Source of the DNA: Blastococcus sp. CPCC 205250
Lineage (GTDB): Bacteria > Actinomycetota > Actinomycetes > Mycobacteriales > Geodermatophilaceae
Assembly (NCBI RefSeq): GCF_019799925.1
Contig: NZ_JABGCG010000001.1
Span: forward strand, 124,001-188,000
Reading direction: 5' to 3'
DNA length: 64,000 bases
Every line of letters starts with the position of its first letter. Position 1 is the first letter of the stretch. Of the stretch, positions 24,526 through 31,969 are shown piece by piece. The notes beneath the pieces were generated by a model. That model searched no databases and was not told where the DNA came from. It was given only the letters and a program-made list of their open reading frames with translations. A program made the translations under genes and the position numbers.

Positions 24526-25817
24526 GCGGGTCCGGCGCCGGGACCGCGTCCTCCCGGGGGATGTTCCGGTCCCTGCACGTGCGCAACTACCGCCTCTTCT
24601 CCTCGGCCAACCTGGTCAGCCTGGTCGGCACGTGGATGCAGCGGATCGGCCAGGACTGGCTGGTCCTGCAGCTCTCCGGGGACAGCGGCATCGCCCTCGG
24701 CGTGGTCACGGCACTGCAGTTCGCCCCCGGCCTCCTCCTCGGTCTGTACGGCGGCGTCCTGGCCGACCGCTACCCCAAGCGTCGGGTGCTGGCGGCCACC
24801 CAGGCGCTCATGGGCGTCGTGGCCCTCGTGCTGGGTCTGCTCGTCGCCACCGACGCGATCCGGCTGTGGCACGTCTTCGTGCTCGCCGCAGCGCTCGGCT
24901 CGGTGTCGGCCGTCGACGTCCCGGTGCGGCAGGCCTTCGTCTCGGAGATCGTCGGGCCGGACCTGCTGACCAACGCCGTCGGCCTGAACTCCACGGTGTT
25001 CAACGGCGCCCGGCTGGTCGGGCCGGCCGCCGCGGGCCTGCTGATCGGGGCCTCCTCCGGCGACACGGCCCCGGCCTTCCTCCTCAACGCCGCGAGCTTC
25101 GCCGCCACCATCGTGGCGCTGCTCGTCATGCGGCCGGCCGAGCTGTTCCCGAGCCCGCCGGTCGCCCGGGCGCGCGGCCAGCTGCGCGCCGGCGTCGCCT
25201 ACACCTGGTCGCGCCCGGACCTCGTGCTGGCGCTCGCGCTGGCCTTCCTCGTCGGCACCTTCGGCCTGAACACCCAGGTCCTCATCGCGCTCATGGCCCG
25301 GCAGGAGTTCGACCTAGGCGCCGAGGCGTTCGGGCTGCTGACCACCTTCTTCGCCGTCGGGTCGCTCACCGGCGCCCTGGTGTCGGCCCGCCGGAACAGC
25401 CGCCCGCAGGAGCGCTTCCTCGTCGCCGGGGTCGTGCTCTTCGGCCTGGCCTGCGTGGTGGCCGGCCTCATGCCCGGGTACGCCTGGTTCGCCGCCTGGC
25501 TCGTACCCACCGGCGCCGCCGCCATGGTGTTCACGGTGGCCAACAACAGCTTCGTGCAGCTCGGGGTGGACCCCCAGATGCGCGGCCGGGTGATGGCGCT
25601 CTACTTCATGTGCCTCACCGGCGGCATGCCCCTCGGGTCGCCGGTGGTCGGCTGGGTCGCCGAGCACCTCGGTGCGCCGTGGGCCTTCGTCCTCAGCGGC
25701 GGGTTGCTCGTCGTCGCGGGCCTCTGCGCCGCGGCCTGGCTGGCGCATGCCCGGCGCGCGGGCCGGACCGCGCCGGCCGCGGCGCAGGCCGCGTACTCGC
25801 CCGTCGAGGCGGGCTGA
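24522..25817 (+). CDS. MFS transporter (EntS-like exporter)
   Basis: A 431-aa, 12-TM transporter translated from a GTG that overlaps the MarR stop. The start LHVRNYRLFSSANLVSLVGTWMQ and DWLVLQLSGDSGIALGVVTALQF are typical of the MFS_3 group that includes enterobactin exporters. The A-like motif DRYPKRRVLAATQ follows TM2, and DVPVRQAFVSEIVG is in the next loop. The group exports drugs or siderophores. Pairing with MarR suggests ligand-induced efflux; the substrate is unknown. Confidence 0.92.
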   Translation: MSGSGAGTASSRGMFRSLHVRNYRLFSSANLVSLVGTWMQRIGQDWLVLQLSGDSGIALGVVTALQFAPGLLLGLYGGVLADRYPKRRVLAATQALMGVVALVLGLLVATDAIRLWHVFVLAAALGSVSAVDVPVRQAFVSEIVGPDLLTNAVGLNSTVFNGARLVGPAAAGLLIGASSGDTAPAFLLNAASFAATIVALLVMRPAELFPSPPVARARGQLRAGVAYTWSRPDLVLALALAFLVGTFGLNTQVLIALMARQEFDLGAEAFGLLTTFFAVGSLTGALVSARRNSRPQERFLVAGVVLFGLACVVAGLMPGYAWFAAWLVPTGAAAMVFTVANNSFVQLGVDPQMRGRVMALYFMCLTGGMPLGSPVVGWVAEHLGAPWAFVLSGGLLVVAGLCAAAWLAHARRAGRTAPAAAQAAYSPVEAG

Positions 25818-25875
25818 GGAGCGCGGCGCGGCGTACCGTTCCAGGCCACCGCACACCTGCGACCCGGAGGCCGCC

Positions 25876-26262
25876 ATGGCCGGCGCCCTGCTGCAGATCG
25901 CGTTGCTCACGCTGGGGCTCGTCGGGGCCTTCGGCCTCCTGGGGCTGCTCACCGGTCTGTTCTGCGGCACCGTGCGGCTGCGACCGCGGCGCCGGAGTGC
26001 CCCCGGGCCCGTCCACCGCCCGCTCGAGCGGGTCGCCGCGGACCTGCGCCGCCTTGCCCGCGAGCTCGCCCTCGTCCCGGCCGGCGCACCGGTGGCCCGC
26101 CGCCGGGGCCTGCAGGCGGCCTTCGACGACGTCCTGGTCGAGGCGGCCGCGCTGCTCGAGGTGCCGCACACCCTGACGCTCACCCCGGCCGGCCGCGCCC
26201 GGGACGCCGAGCGGCTGCGCGTCCAGGTGGCGCTGAGCGACGCCGGCCTGGACACCCGCTGA
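25876..26262 (+). CDS. membrane-anchored hypothetical protein
   Basis: A 128-aa protein. ATG 25876 has GGAGG at 25866-25870. One N-terminal membrane segment of about 25 residues (LLQIALLTLGLVGAFGLLGLL) is followed by a basic stop-transfer stretch (RLRPRRRS). The rest is a helical cytoplasmic domain (RPLERVAADLRRLARELALV, RRRGLQAAFDDVLVEAAALLEV). No family is recognised. Its stop overlaps a possible CTG start of thpR. Confidence 0.75.
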   Translation: MAGALLQIALLTLGLVGAFGLLGLLTGLFCGTVRLRPRRRSAPGPVHRPLERVAADLRRLARELALVPAGAPVARRRGLQAAFDDVLVEAAALLEVPHTLTLTPAGRARDAERLRVQVALSDAGLDTR

Positions 26263-26294
26263 GCGCGCCGGGTGCCCTGCGGCTCTTCGTCGCC

Positions 26295-26834
26295 GTGGCA
26301 CCGTCCGGGGCCGCGCTGGCGCACCTCGCCTCCGCCGTGGCCCCGGTGCGTGACGCCGACGGCGCACCCGGGTGGACGGCGGTCGAGCGCTGGCACCTGA
26401 CCCTGCTCTTCCTCGGCGCGGTGCCCCCCGACACGGTGCCGGCGCTGACCGACCGGGTGGGGCAGGCCGTCGCCGGGACACCCCCCATGACGCTGCGGCT
26501 GGCCGGCGCGGGACGGTTCGGCCCGGCCCGCCGTCCGCAGGTGTTGTGGGCCGGCCTGGCCGGGGACGTCGGCGCGCTCACCGCCCTGGCCGGCCGGCTG
26601 GCGACGGCGGCGCGCACGCTGGGGCTGCCGGTGGAGGACCGGCCGTTCCGCCCGCACCTCACGCTGGGCCGCTGGCGCCCTGGCCGGCCCGCCGACGGCA
26701 CCCTCGCCGACCGGCTGGCCGGCTACGAGGGACCGGAGTGGCCGGTGGAGGAGGTCGCCCTCGTGCGCAGCACCCTGGGCGCGGGCGCGGGCGCCCGCCA
26801 CGACCGGCTGGCGGGGTGGGCGCCGGGCGGATGA
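26295..26834 (+). CDS. thpR: RNA 2',3'-cyclic phosphodiesterase
   Basis: A 2H-superfamily protein with both catalytic H-x-T-x motifs: WHLTLLFLG and PFRPHLTLGRW. Drawn from the first standard start, GTG 26295 (179 aa). However, family members begin with the strand R-L-F-V-A-V, and here LRLFVAV is encoded just upstream at 26277-26297. True translation probably starts at CTG 26277, or at CTG 26259, which overlaps the previous stop as CTGA (191 aa). The enzyme hydrolyses 2',3'-cyclic phosphate ends of RNA to 2'-phosphate and is also called LigT or 2'-5' RNA ligase. It ends 7 nt before a convergent gene. Confidence 0.88.
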   Translation: MAPSGAALAHLASAVAPVRDADGAPGWTAVERWHLTLLFLGAVPPDTVPALTDRVGQAVAGTPPMTLRLAGAGRFGPARRPQVLWAGLAGDVGALTALAGRLATAARTLGLPVEDRPFRPHLTLGRWRPGRPADGTLADRLAGYEGPEWPVEEVALVRSTLGAGAGARHDRLAGWAPGG

Positions 26835-26841
26835 CCGCCTG

Positions 26842-27810
26842 CTACCAGGCGTACTCCTCGGGCGCCGGGCGGTAGCCGGGGAAGATCTCGTCGAGGCGGG
26901 ACAGGGTGGCGTCGTCCAGGGAGATGTCCAGGGACCGCAGGCCGCCCTCGAACTGCTCCATCGTCCGCGGGCCGACGATCGGCGCGGTGACGCCGGGACG
27001 GTGCAGCAGCCAGGCGACGCCGACGTCGGCCGGGGCGTGCCCGAGGTCGCGGCACAGCGCCTCGTAGGCCTCGAGTGCCGGGCGGTGCTCCTCGATCTGC
27101 GCGCGGACCCGCTCGTCCCTGCGGCGGTCGCCGGCCGATTCGTCGAGCACCCCGGCCAGGAGCCCGCCGGCCAGCGGGCTCCACGGGATCACGCCGATGC
27201 CGTGGTGCTGGGCGGCCGGCAGCACCTCCAGCTCCACGTGCCGGGTGAGCAGGTTGTAGTGCGACTGCTCGCTCACCAGGCCCTGGGAGCCGCGCCGCGC
27301 GGCGACGGCGTTGGCCGTGGCCAGCTGCCAGCCGGCGTGGTTGGACGCGCCGACGTAGAGGACCTTGCCCTGGGCGACCAGCGTCTCGCAGGCCTGCCAG
27401 ATCTCGTCCCAGGGCGTGGCCAGGTCGACGTGGTGGAACTGGTAGAGGTCGATCCAGTCGGTCTGCAGCCGGCGCAGGGACGCCTCGCAGGCGCGGACGA
27501 CGTTGCGGGCCGACAGGTGCTGCTGGTTGGGCCAGTCGCTCATCTTCCCGTACACCTTGGTGGCCAGGACCGTCTTCTCCCGGCGCTCGCCGCCGGAGGC
27601 GAACCAGGTGCCGATGACCTCCTCGGTGGCGCCGCGGCCGGCGCTGCGGCCGTACACGTTCGCCGTGTCGAAGAAGTTCACGCCCTCGGCCAGGGCGCGG
27701 TCCATGATCGCGTGCGAGTCGGCCTCCGTGGTCTTCCAGCCGAAGTTCATGGTCCCCAGGCAGAGGCGGGAGACCGACAGACCGCTGCGCCCCAGGTGCG
27801 TGTACTCCAT
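26842..27810 (-). CDS. aldo/keto reductase
   Basis: A 322-aa (alpha/beta)8-barrel oxidoreductase of the YajO/KvbE-like group. ATG 27810 lies inside the palindrome CCATGG. MEYTHLGRSGLSVSRLCLGTMNFG opens the barrel (first 20 residues typical). Catalytic Asp, Tyr and Lys are in NFFDTANVYG and VLATKVYG, and the His in DLYQFHHVD. The C-terminal NADPH-binding part reads APIVGPRTMEQFEGGLRSL. It reduces aldehydes or ketones; the substrate is unknown. Divergent from the thioesterase gene. Confidence 0.92.
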   Translation of the reverse strand: MEYTHLGRSGLSVSRLCLGTMNFGWKTTEADSHAIMDRALAEGVNFFDTANVYGRSAGRGATEEVIGTWFASGGERREKTVLATKVYGKMSDWPNQQHLSARNVVRACEASLRRLQTDWIDLYQFHHVDLATPWDEIWQACETLVAQGKVLYVGASNHAGWQLATANAVAARRGSQGLVSEQSHYNLLTRHVELEVLPAAQHHGIGVIPWSPLAGGLLAGVLDESAGDRRRDERVRAQIEEHRPALEAYEALCRDLGHAPADVGVAWLLHRPGVTAPIVGPRTMEQFEGGLRSLDISLDDATLSRLDEIFPGYRPAPEEYAW

Positions 27811-27838
27811 GGCAGACCACCCTGGCACCCTGGGCGGC

Positions 27839-28654
27839 GTGCCGCAGGACCACCCCGACAGCGCCTTCGACCGTGCGACCACCGTCTCCCGGGCCGAGGG
27901 CGGTGGAGCCGTCGCCGAGCTGGACCCGGGCTGGGAGGTCGGCGGCGGGATCCTCAACGGCGGCTACCTGCTGGCGCTGACCGCGCGCGCCGTGCTGCTC
28001 GACAGCCCGCACCCGCACCCGGTCGCGGTGTCCGCGAGCTTCCTGCGGGCCAGCGCCGGCGGTGCGGCCGGCATCTCGCTGACCCCGGCGCCGGCCGGGC
28101 GCACGCTGGCGAACACCCTCGCGGTCCTCTCCACCGACGCGGGACCGACGCTGACGGCGCAGGTCACCACCGCCACGCTCGCGGAGGAGACCGCCGACTC
28201 CGACTGGTCGGCCAACCCGATGCCGCAGGTGCCGGCGCCGGAGGCGTGCTCCGCCGCGCTGCGCCCGGAGGGCGTGCCCGTGCCGGGCCTGGTCCAGCGG
28301 CTGGACATCCGCTTCGACCCGGCGACGGCCGGCTGGGTGGAGGGGCGGCCGGCCGCCGAGCCGCGGCTGAGGGCCTGGATGCGGCTGGCCGACGGCCGCG
28401 AGCCCGACCCGCTGGCGCTGCTGATGTTCGCCGACGCCCTGCCCCCGTCGGGCTTCGCGATCGGCCGGCTGGGCTGGGCGCCGACCGTCCAGCTGCAGGT
28501 GCTGGTGCGCGCGCTGCCGGCCCCCGGCTGGTGCCTGGTGGAGAACTCCTCCTCGGAGGTGGCCGGCGGCTGGACCGACGAGGACTGCCGGATCTGGGAC
28601 TCCACCGGCCGGCTGGTCGCGCAGAGCCGGCAGCTGGCCCGCCTGCCGCGCTAG
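27839..28654 (+). CDS. acyl-CoA thioesterase family protein (double hotdog)
   Basis: A 271-aa protein of the TesB-like 4HBT_3 family. GTG 27839 has CACCCT 7 nt upstream (leaderless pattern). An in-frame ATG at 27809 would add 10 residues and overlap the start codon of the divergent reductase. Hotdog motifs: WEVGGGILNGGYLLALTARAVL in the first half (N-G-G-Y-L is the usual nucleophile-helix signature) and ADALPPSGFAIGRLGWAPTVQLQV in the second. It hydrolyses acyl-CoA thioesters in the cytoplasm. It ends 11 nt before the dispersed palindrome. Confidence 0.88.
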   Translation: MPQDHPDSAFDRATTVSRAEGGGAVAELDPGWEVGGGILNGGYLLALTARAVLLDSPHPHPVAVSASFLRASAGGAAGISLTPAPAGRTLANTLAVLSTDAGPTLTAQVTTATLAEETADSDWSANPMPQVPAPEACSAALRPEGVPVPGLVQRLDIRFDPATAGWVEGRPAAEPRLRAWMRLADGREPDPLALLMFADALPPSGFAIGRLGWAPTVQLQVLVRALPAPGWCLVENSSSEVAGGWTDEDCRIWDSTGRLVAQSRQLARLPR

Positions 28655-28665
28655 TCACTGGTCCC

Positions 28666-28735
28666 TCGACGAGATCTGCACACTCGACGGCATCAGCCCC
28701 TGATGGCGACCACTGTGCAGATCTCGTCGGGATCA
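28666..28735. repeat. dispersed palindromic element, copy A (70 bp)
   Basis: Arms 28667-28682 and 28714-28729 are perfectly complementary over 16 bp, and an inner stem CATCAG/CTGATG (28691-28696 with 28700-28705) sits in the loop. A near-identical copy is at 49417-49485. The two agree at about 63 of 70 positions, with both 16-bp arms identical; the differences are mainly in the loop. The element fills the gap between convergent genes, and its last bases (GATCA) include the stop codon of the TetR gene. It may serve as a bidirectional terminator. The sequence conservation also suggests a REP-like or MITE-like dispersed repeat. Confidence 0.85.
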
Positions 28736-29347
28736 GCCGGGCAGGTCGACGTCGCCGGTCAGGTAGCGCTGCACCGTCGGCCCGACGGCGGCGACGAGCT
28801 CGTCCGGGGAGGCCGAGGCGAGCGGCTCCAGCTGCAGCACGTAGCGGGTCATCACCATGCCGATCAGCTGGGAGGCGACGAGCGCCCCGCGGACGTCGCG
28901 TTCCTCGACCGGCATGTCGATCGAGCCGACCACCCGCCGGATGATCTTGGCGAGGAGGAACTCGCGGAGGAGCTTCGCCGACCACTCGTGGTTCACCGCG
29001 GACCGGACCAGCGCGAGGATCGCCGGCCGGGCCGGGCCGTCCCAGACCCGCAGCACCATGCGGACGACGGCGGCTCCGCGCGCGTCGGCCGGTGTCGCCA
29101 GCACCTCGGGGAGCAGCTCGTCCGGGTCGGCCGGGGCCGCGACCGCGGCGAGGAACAGCTTGTCCTTGGTGCCGAAGTAGTGGTGCACCAGCGCGGGGTC
29201 GACGTCGGCGGTGGCGGCGATGGCGCGGATGGAGGCGCCGTCGAAGCCGCGCTCGGCGAACGCCGCCCGGGCCGCGGCCAGCACCGCCTCGCGGGTGCCG
29301 GGGTTGCCGGGGCGGCGTCCGCCGGGGCGCCGTCGGGTCTCGCTCAG
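28733..29347 (-). CDS. TetR/AcrR family regulator, probable CTG start
   Basis: A 204-aa regulator if read from CTG 29347. No ATG, GTG or TTG lies before the HTH, and starting at the next GTG would delete helix 1. The CTG has a strong ribosome site (GGAGGAGG, spaced 5 nt) and overlaps the permease stop as CTGA. The N-terminal domain is TetR-like: TREAVLAAARAAFAERGFDG, ASIRAIAATADVDPALVHHYFGTKDKLF (read as two parts). It is the last gene of an ABC operon and likely represses it through the operator at 30848-30884. Confidence 0.9.
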   Translation of the reverse strand: MSETRRRPGGRRPGNPGTREAVLAAARAAFAERGFDGASIRAIAATADVDPALVHHYFGTKDKLFLAAVAAPADPDELLPEVLATPADARGAAVVRMVLRVWDGPARPAILALVRSAVNHEWSAKLLREFLLAKIIRRVVGSIDMPVEERDVRGALVASQLIGMVMTRYVLQLEPLASASPDELVAAVGPTVQRYLTGDVDLPG

Positions 29348-30111
29348 CCGGTCCTCCTCCGCAGGGTCGCCGCCGCCAGGGCGAGGGCGAGCAGGGCGAC
29401 GCCGGCCACGACGCCGACGTCCCGCCACATCGTCCCGGTCGGGTCGGCGGACGCGCCGACCTCCTGCAGCGCCTCCACCGCGTAGGTCAGCGGCAGCACG
29501 TCGCTGACCGCCTGCAGCCAGCCCGCCATCTGCTCGCGCGGCACCAGCAGCCCGCAGAGGAAGAACTGGGGGAGGACGACGACCGGCATGAACTGCACCG
29601 CCTGGAACTCGCTGCGGGCGAAGGCACTGGCCAGCAGGCCGAGCGCGACCCCGAGGACGGCGTCGACGACGGCGATGAGCACGACCAGCCACAGCGACCC
29701 CGCGACGTCGAGGTCGTACAGCGTCGTCGCCACGGTCACCGTGACCAGTGCCTGCACCGCCGCGGCGAGCCCGAAGGCGGCGCCGTAGCCGAGCAGCAGG
29801 TCCAGCCGCGACAGCGGGGTGGTGAGCAGCCGCTCGAGCGTGCCGGAGGTGCGCTCCCGCAGCATCGCGATGCTGGTCACCAGGAACATGACGACGAAGG
29901 GGAAGATCCCCAGCATCGTCAGCCCGACCCGGTCGAACACCGGCTCCTGTCCGGGCGGCGTCGGGACGTCGCGCCACAGGAGGTACAGCAGCCCGAGCAG
30001 GAGGCTGGGCAGCACGGTCAGCATCGCGATCGTGCGGTGGTCGTGGCGCAGCTGGCGGAGCACCCGTCCGCCGGTGGCCGCCGTCAGCCGGGGGCTCAGG
30101 GCCGCGGTCAC
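29344..30111 (-). CDS. ABC-2 type transporter permease
   Basis: A 255-aa, six-TM ABC-2 permease (DrrB/YadH-like). GTG 30111 overlaps the ATPase stop by GTGA. Visible features: LRHDHRTIAMLTVLPSLLLGLLY opening, MLRERTSGTLERLLTTPLS (the conserved E-R-x-x-G-T-L-E cytoplasmic motif), LLASAFARSEFQAVQFMPVVV and PLTYAVEALQEVG near the end. It forms an exporter with the ATPase encoded just upstream. The substrate is not inferable; control by TetR suggests a drug or lipid. Confidence 0.93.
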   Translation of the reverse strand: MTAALSPRLTAATGGRVLRQLRHDHRTIAMLTVLPSLLLGLLYLLWRDVPTPPGQEPVFDRVGLTMLGIFPFVVMFLVTSIAMLRERTSGTLERLLTTPLSRLDLLLGYGAAFGLAAAVQALVTVTVATTLYDLDVAGSLWLVVLIAVVDAVLGVALGLLASAFARSEFQAVQFMPVVVLPQFFLCGLLVPREQMAGWLQAVSDVLPLTYAVEALQEVGASADPTGTMWRDVGVVAGVALLALALAAATLRRRTG

Positions 30112-30830
30112 GCCGCCACCCCCTGCCGGGCCCGCACGAGGCGCAGGAACGCCTCCTCCAGGTCGTCGGTGCCGGACTCCGCGCGCAGCTGGGCCGGGGT
30201 GGAGTCGCTGAGCAGCTCGCCCTCCCGCAGCAGCAGGAGGCGGTCGCAGCGGCCGGCCTCGTCCATCACGTGGCTGGAGACGATCAGCGTCGTCCCCGCG
30301 GCGGCAAGCGCGGCGAAGCGCTGCCACAGCTCCACGCGCAGGACCGGGTCCAGCCCGACGGTGGGCTCGTCGAGCACCAGCAGCTCGGGGTCGCCGACCA
30401 GCGCGCAGGCCAGCGACACCCGCCCGCGCTGGCCGCCGGAGAGGTCGCCGACCAGCTGCCCGGCGGCGTCCCGCAGCCCGACGTCGGCCACGGCGGCGTC
30501 GGCGGCGGCGGCACCGCGGCCGTAGAGCGCGGCGAAGTGCCGGGCGTTCTCGCGCACGGTCAGGTCCTCGTAGACGCTGGGGGCCTGCGTGACGTAGCCG
30601 ACGCGGGAGCGCAGCGCGGGGGAGCCGGCCGGCTCGCCTAGCACGGTGACCCGGCCGGACCGGATGTGCTGCACGCCGACCACGGCCCGCAGCAGCGTGG
30701 ACTTCCCGCTGCCGCTGGGCCCGAGCAGCCCGGTGACGCGGCCCGCGGGCACGGCGCAGCTGAGGCCGGGCAGCACGCGGCGCCGGCCGCGGTGCACGAC
30801 GAGGTCTCGGACGGTGACGGCGTCGGTCAT
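30108..30830 (-). CDS. ABC transporter ATP-binding protein
   Basis: A 240-aa ATPase. ATG 30830 has GGGAGG spaced 5 nt. Walker A GPSGSGKSTLL is at about residues 37-47; the Q-loop is in VGYVTQAPSVYEDLTV; the signature is LSGGQRGRVSLA; Walker B is LLVLDEPTVGLDP; the H-loop is IVSSHVMDEA. The short form (no C-terminal regulatory domain) fits DrrA/YadG-type exporters. First gene of the ATPase-permease-TetR operon. Confidence 0.95.
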   Translation of the reverse strand: MTDAVTVRDLVVHRGRRRVLPGLSCAVPAGRVTGLLGPSGSGKSTLLRAVVGVQHIRSGRVTVLGEPAGSPALRSRVGYVTQAPSVYEDLTVRENARHFAALYGRGAAAADAAVADVGLRDAAGQLVGDLSGGQRGRVSLACALVGDPELLVLDEPTVGLDPVLRVELWQRFAALAAAGTTLIVSSHVMDEAGRCDRLLLLREGELLSDSTPAQLRAESGTDDLEEAFLRLVRARQGVAA

Positions 30831-30847
30831 GGGGGCCTCCCGGAGTC

Positions 30848-30900
30848 GAACTCAACGCCTGATGAACTCAACGCTAGATGAGTTGTCCGGACCGCGTCAA
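30848..30900 (-). promoter_or_regulatory. promoter and probable TetR operator of the ABC operon
   Basis: Read on the minus strand: -35 TTGACG (30895-30900), an 18-nt spacer, and -10 TAGCGT, then GGGAGG and the ATG at 30830. Overlapping the -10 and start region are two direct copies of an 11-mer (plus-strand GAACTCAACGC at 30848-30858 and 30864-30874, a 16-nt period), plus an inverted half-site TGAGTT at 30879-30884 giving AACTCA-N8-TGAGTT. This is the layout expected for an operator bound by the TetR protein encoded at the end of the operon. Confidence 0.7.
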
Positions 30901-30931
30901 TGCCCGGCGGTGCGGGGAGAGAGGGCCGGCC

Positions 30932-31969
30932 TCAGGGAGCGGAACGGCGCCGGGACACGGCGTCGAGCGCCGCGATCAGCACGAAGGGCACGGCCGACCA
31001 CACCGCGAGGACGACGACGGCGCGGACGGCCTCGTCGCCGGACAGGTAGGCCACGCCGCGCAGCGCCTGCACCGCGACGCCCGGCGGCAGGACCGACGCC
31101 AGCGGCTCCAGCCAGCCGGGCAGGTACTCGGCGGGGAGGCTGCCGGTGCTCGTGGCCGCGCCGATGGTCAGCAGCACGGCGGTGGCGACGAAGGTGCCGA
31201 CCGCTCCGAGCACCCGCAACGCCAGCGCGGTGGCCGCCCCGCAGGCCAGGGCGAGCAGGGCCACGAGCCCGGCCACCGTCCAGAACCCGGCCGGCAGGGC
31301 GTCGGAGACGACCACCGACAGCCAGGCGCCCACGAGCCCCGCCGCGACGGCGAAGGCGGCGGCACTGAGCATCCGGAGCCGCAGGCGCAGCTTCGGTGCC
31401 ACCTGGTAGCTGGTGATGCCGAACAGGAAGCCGCCCAGCACCACGCCGAACGCGGTGTGGTCGATCGCCCGGCCGCGCACGTCACCGGGGGCCAGGGGCG
31501 CCACGTCGCTGACGGCGAGCGTCCCGCCGGCCTGCTCGGCGACCGGTGAGAAGGCGTCGGTGAGGTCCTGGGTGACCGACTGCCCGTGCGCGCCCGCGAC
31601 CAGCAGCTGCGGCGAGGGCCCGTCGAGCACCAGCGCCCCGTACACCTCGCCGGAGGTCACCGCCCGCTCCGCGGCCGCCGCACTGCCCAGGCCGACCAGC
31701 CGCAGGGCCCCGGGCTGCTCCTGCTCGAGCGTGCGCTCGAGCGCCCCCACCTGCGCGTCGTCGCCGACCACGCCCACGGGCAGGTCGTGCGGTTCCGCGG
31801 TCGGGAAGGCGGCGAGGTAGACGACGACCAGCAGGGTGCCGATCGCGACGGCGACCACCGCGGGCAGGACGATCCCGCGCAGGCCGGCCTTGACCGGGGA
31901 GCCGTCGGAGCGCTGCTCCTCGGCGGCCTGGTCGGCCGGTCCCGGCGGCGGCTGCAGCCCCGCCGGCAT
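30932..31969 (-). CDS. YhgE/Pip-like ABC-2 family membrane protein
   Basis: A 345-aa protein starting at ATG 31969, which shares one base with the previous stop (TGATG). One TM near residues 30-53 (GIVLPAVVAVAIGTLLVVVYLAAF, in parts) precedes an extracytoplasmic domain of about 110 residues (LPVGVVGDDAQVGALERTL, YGALVLDGPSPQLLVAGAHG). Five or six further TM segments follow (AFGVVLGGFLFGITSYQ; LVALLALACGAATALALRVLG; YLSGDEAVRAVVVLAVW). The topology matches YhgE/Pip and DUF3533-type ABC-2 permeases. No ATPase is directly adjacent in its transcript; the ABC operon downstream has its own promoter. Confidence 0.8.
   Translation of the reverse strand: MPAGLQPPPGPADQAAEEQRSDGSPVKAGLRGIVLPAVVAVAIGTLLVVVYLAAFPTAEPHDLPVGVVGDDAQVGALERTLEQEQPGALRLVGLGSAAAAERAVTSGEVYGALVLDGPSPQLLVAGAHGQSVTQDLTDAFSPVAEQAGGTLAVSDVAPLAPGDVRGRAIDHTAFGVVLGGFLFGITSYQVAPKLRLRLRMLSAAAFAVAAGLVGAWLSVVVSDALPAGFWTVAGLVALLALACGAATALALRVLGAVGTFVATAVLLTIGAATSTGSLPAEYLPGWLEPLASVLPPGVAVQALRGVAYLSGDEAVRAVVVLAVWSAVPFVLIAALDAVSRRRSAP

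Noticed and set aside
30840..30880. tRNA T-arm-like GAGTTCGACTC on the minus strand
   Set aside because: No acceptor, D or anticodon arms around it; the bases belong to the operator repeats.
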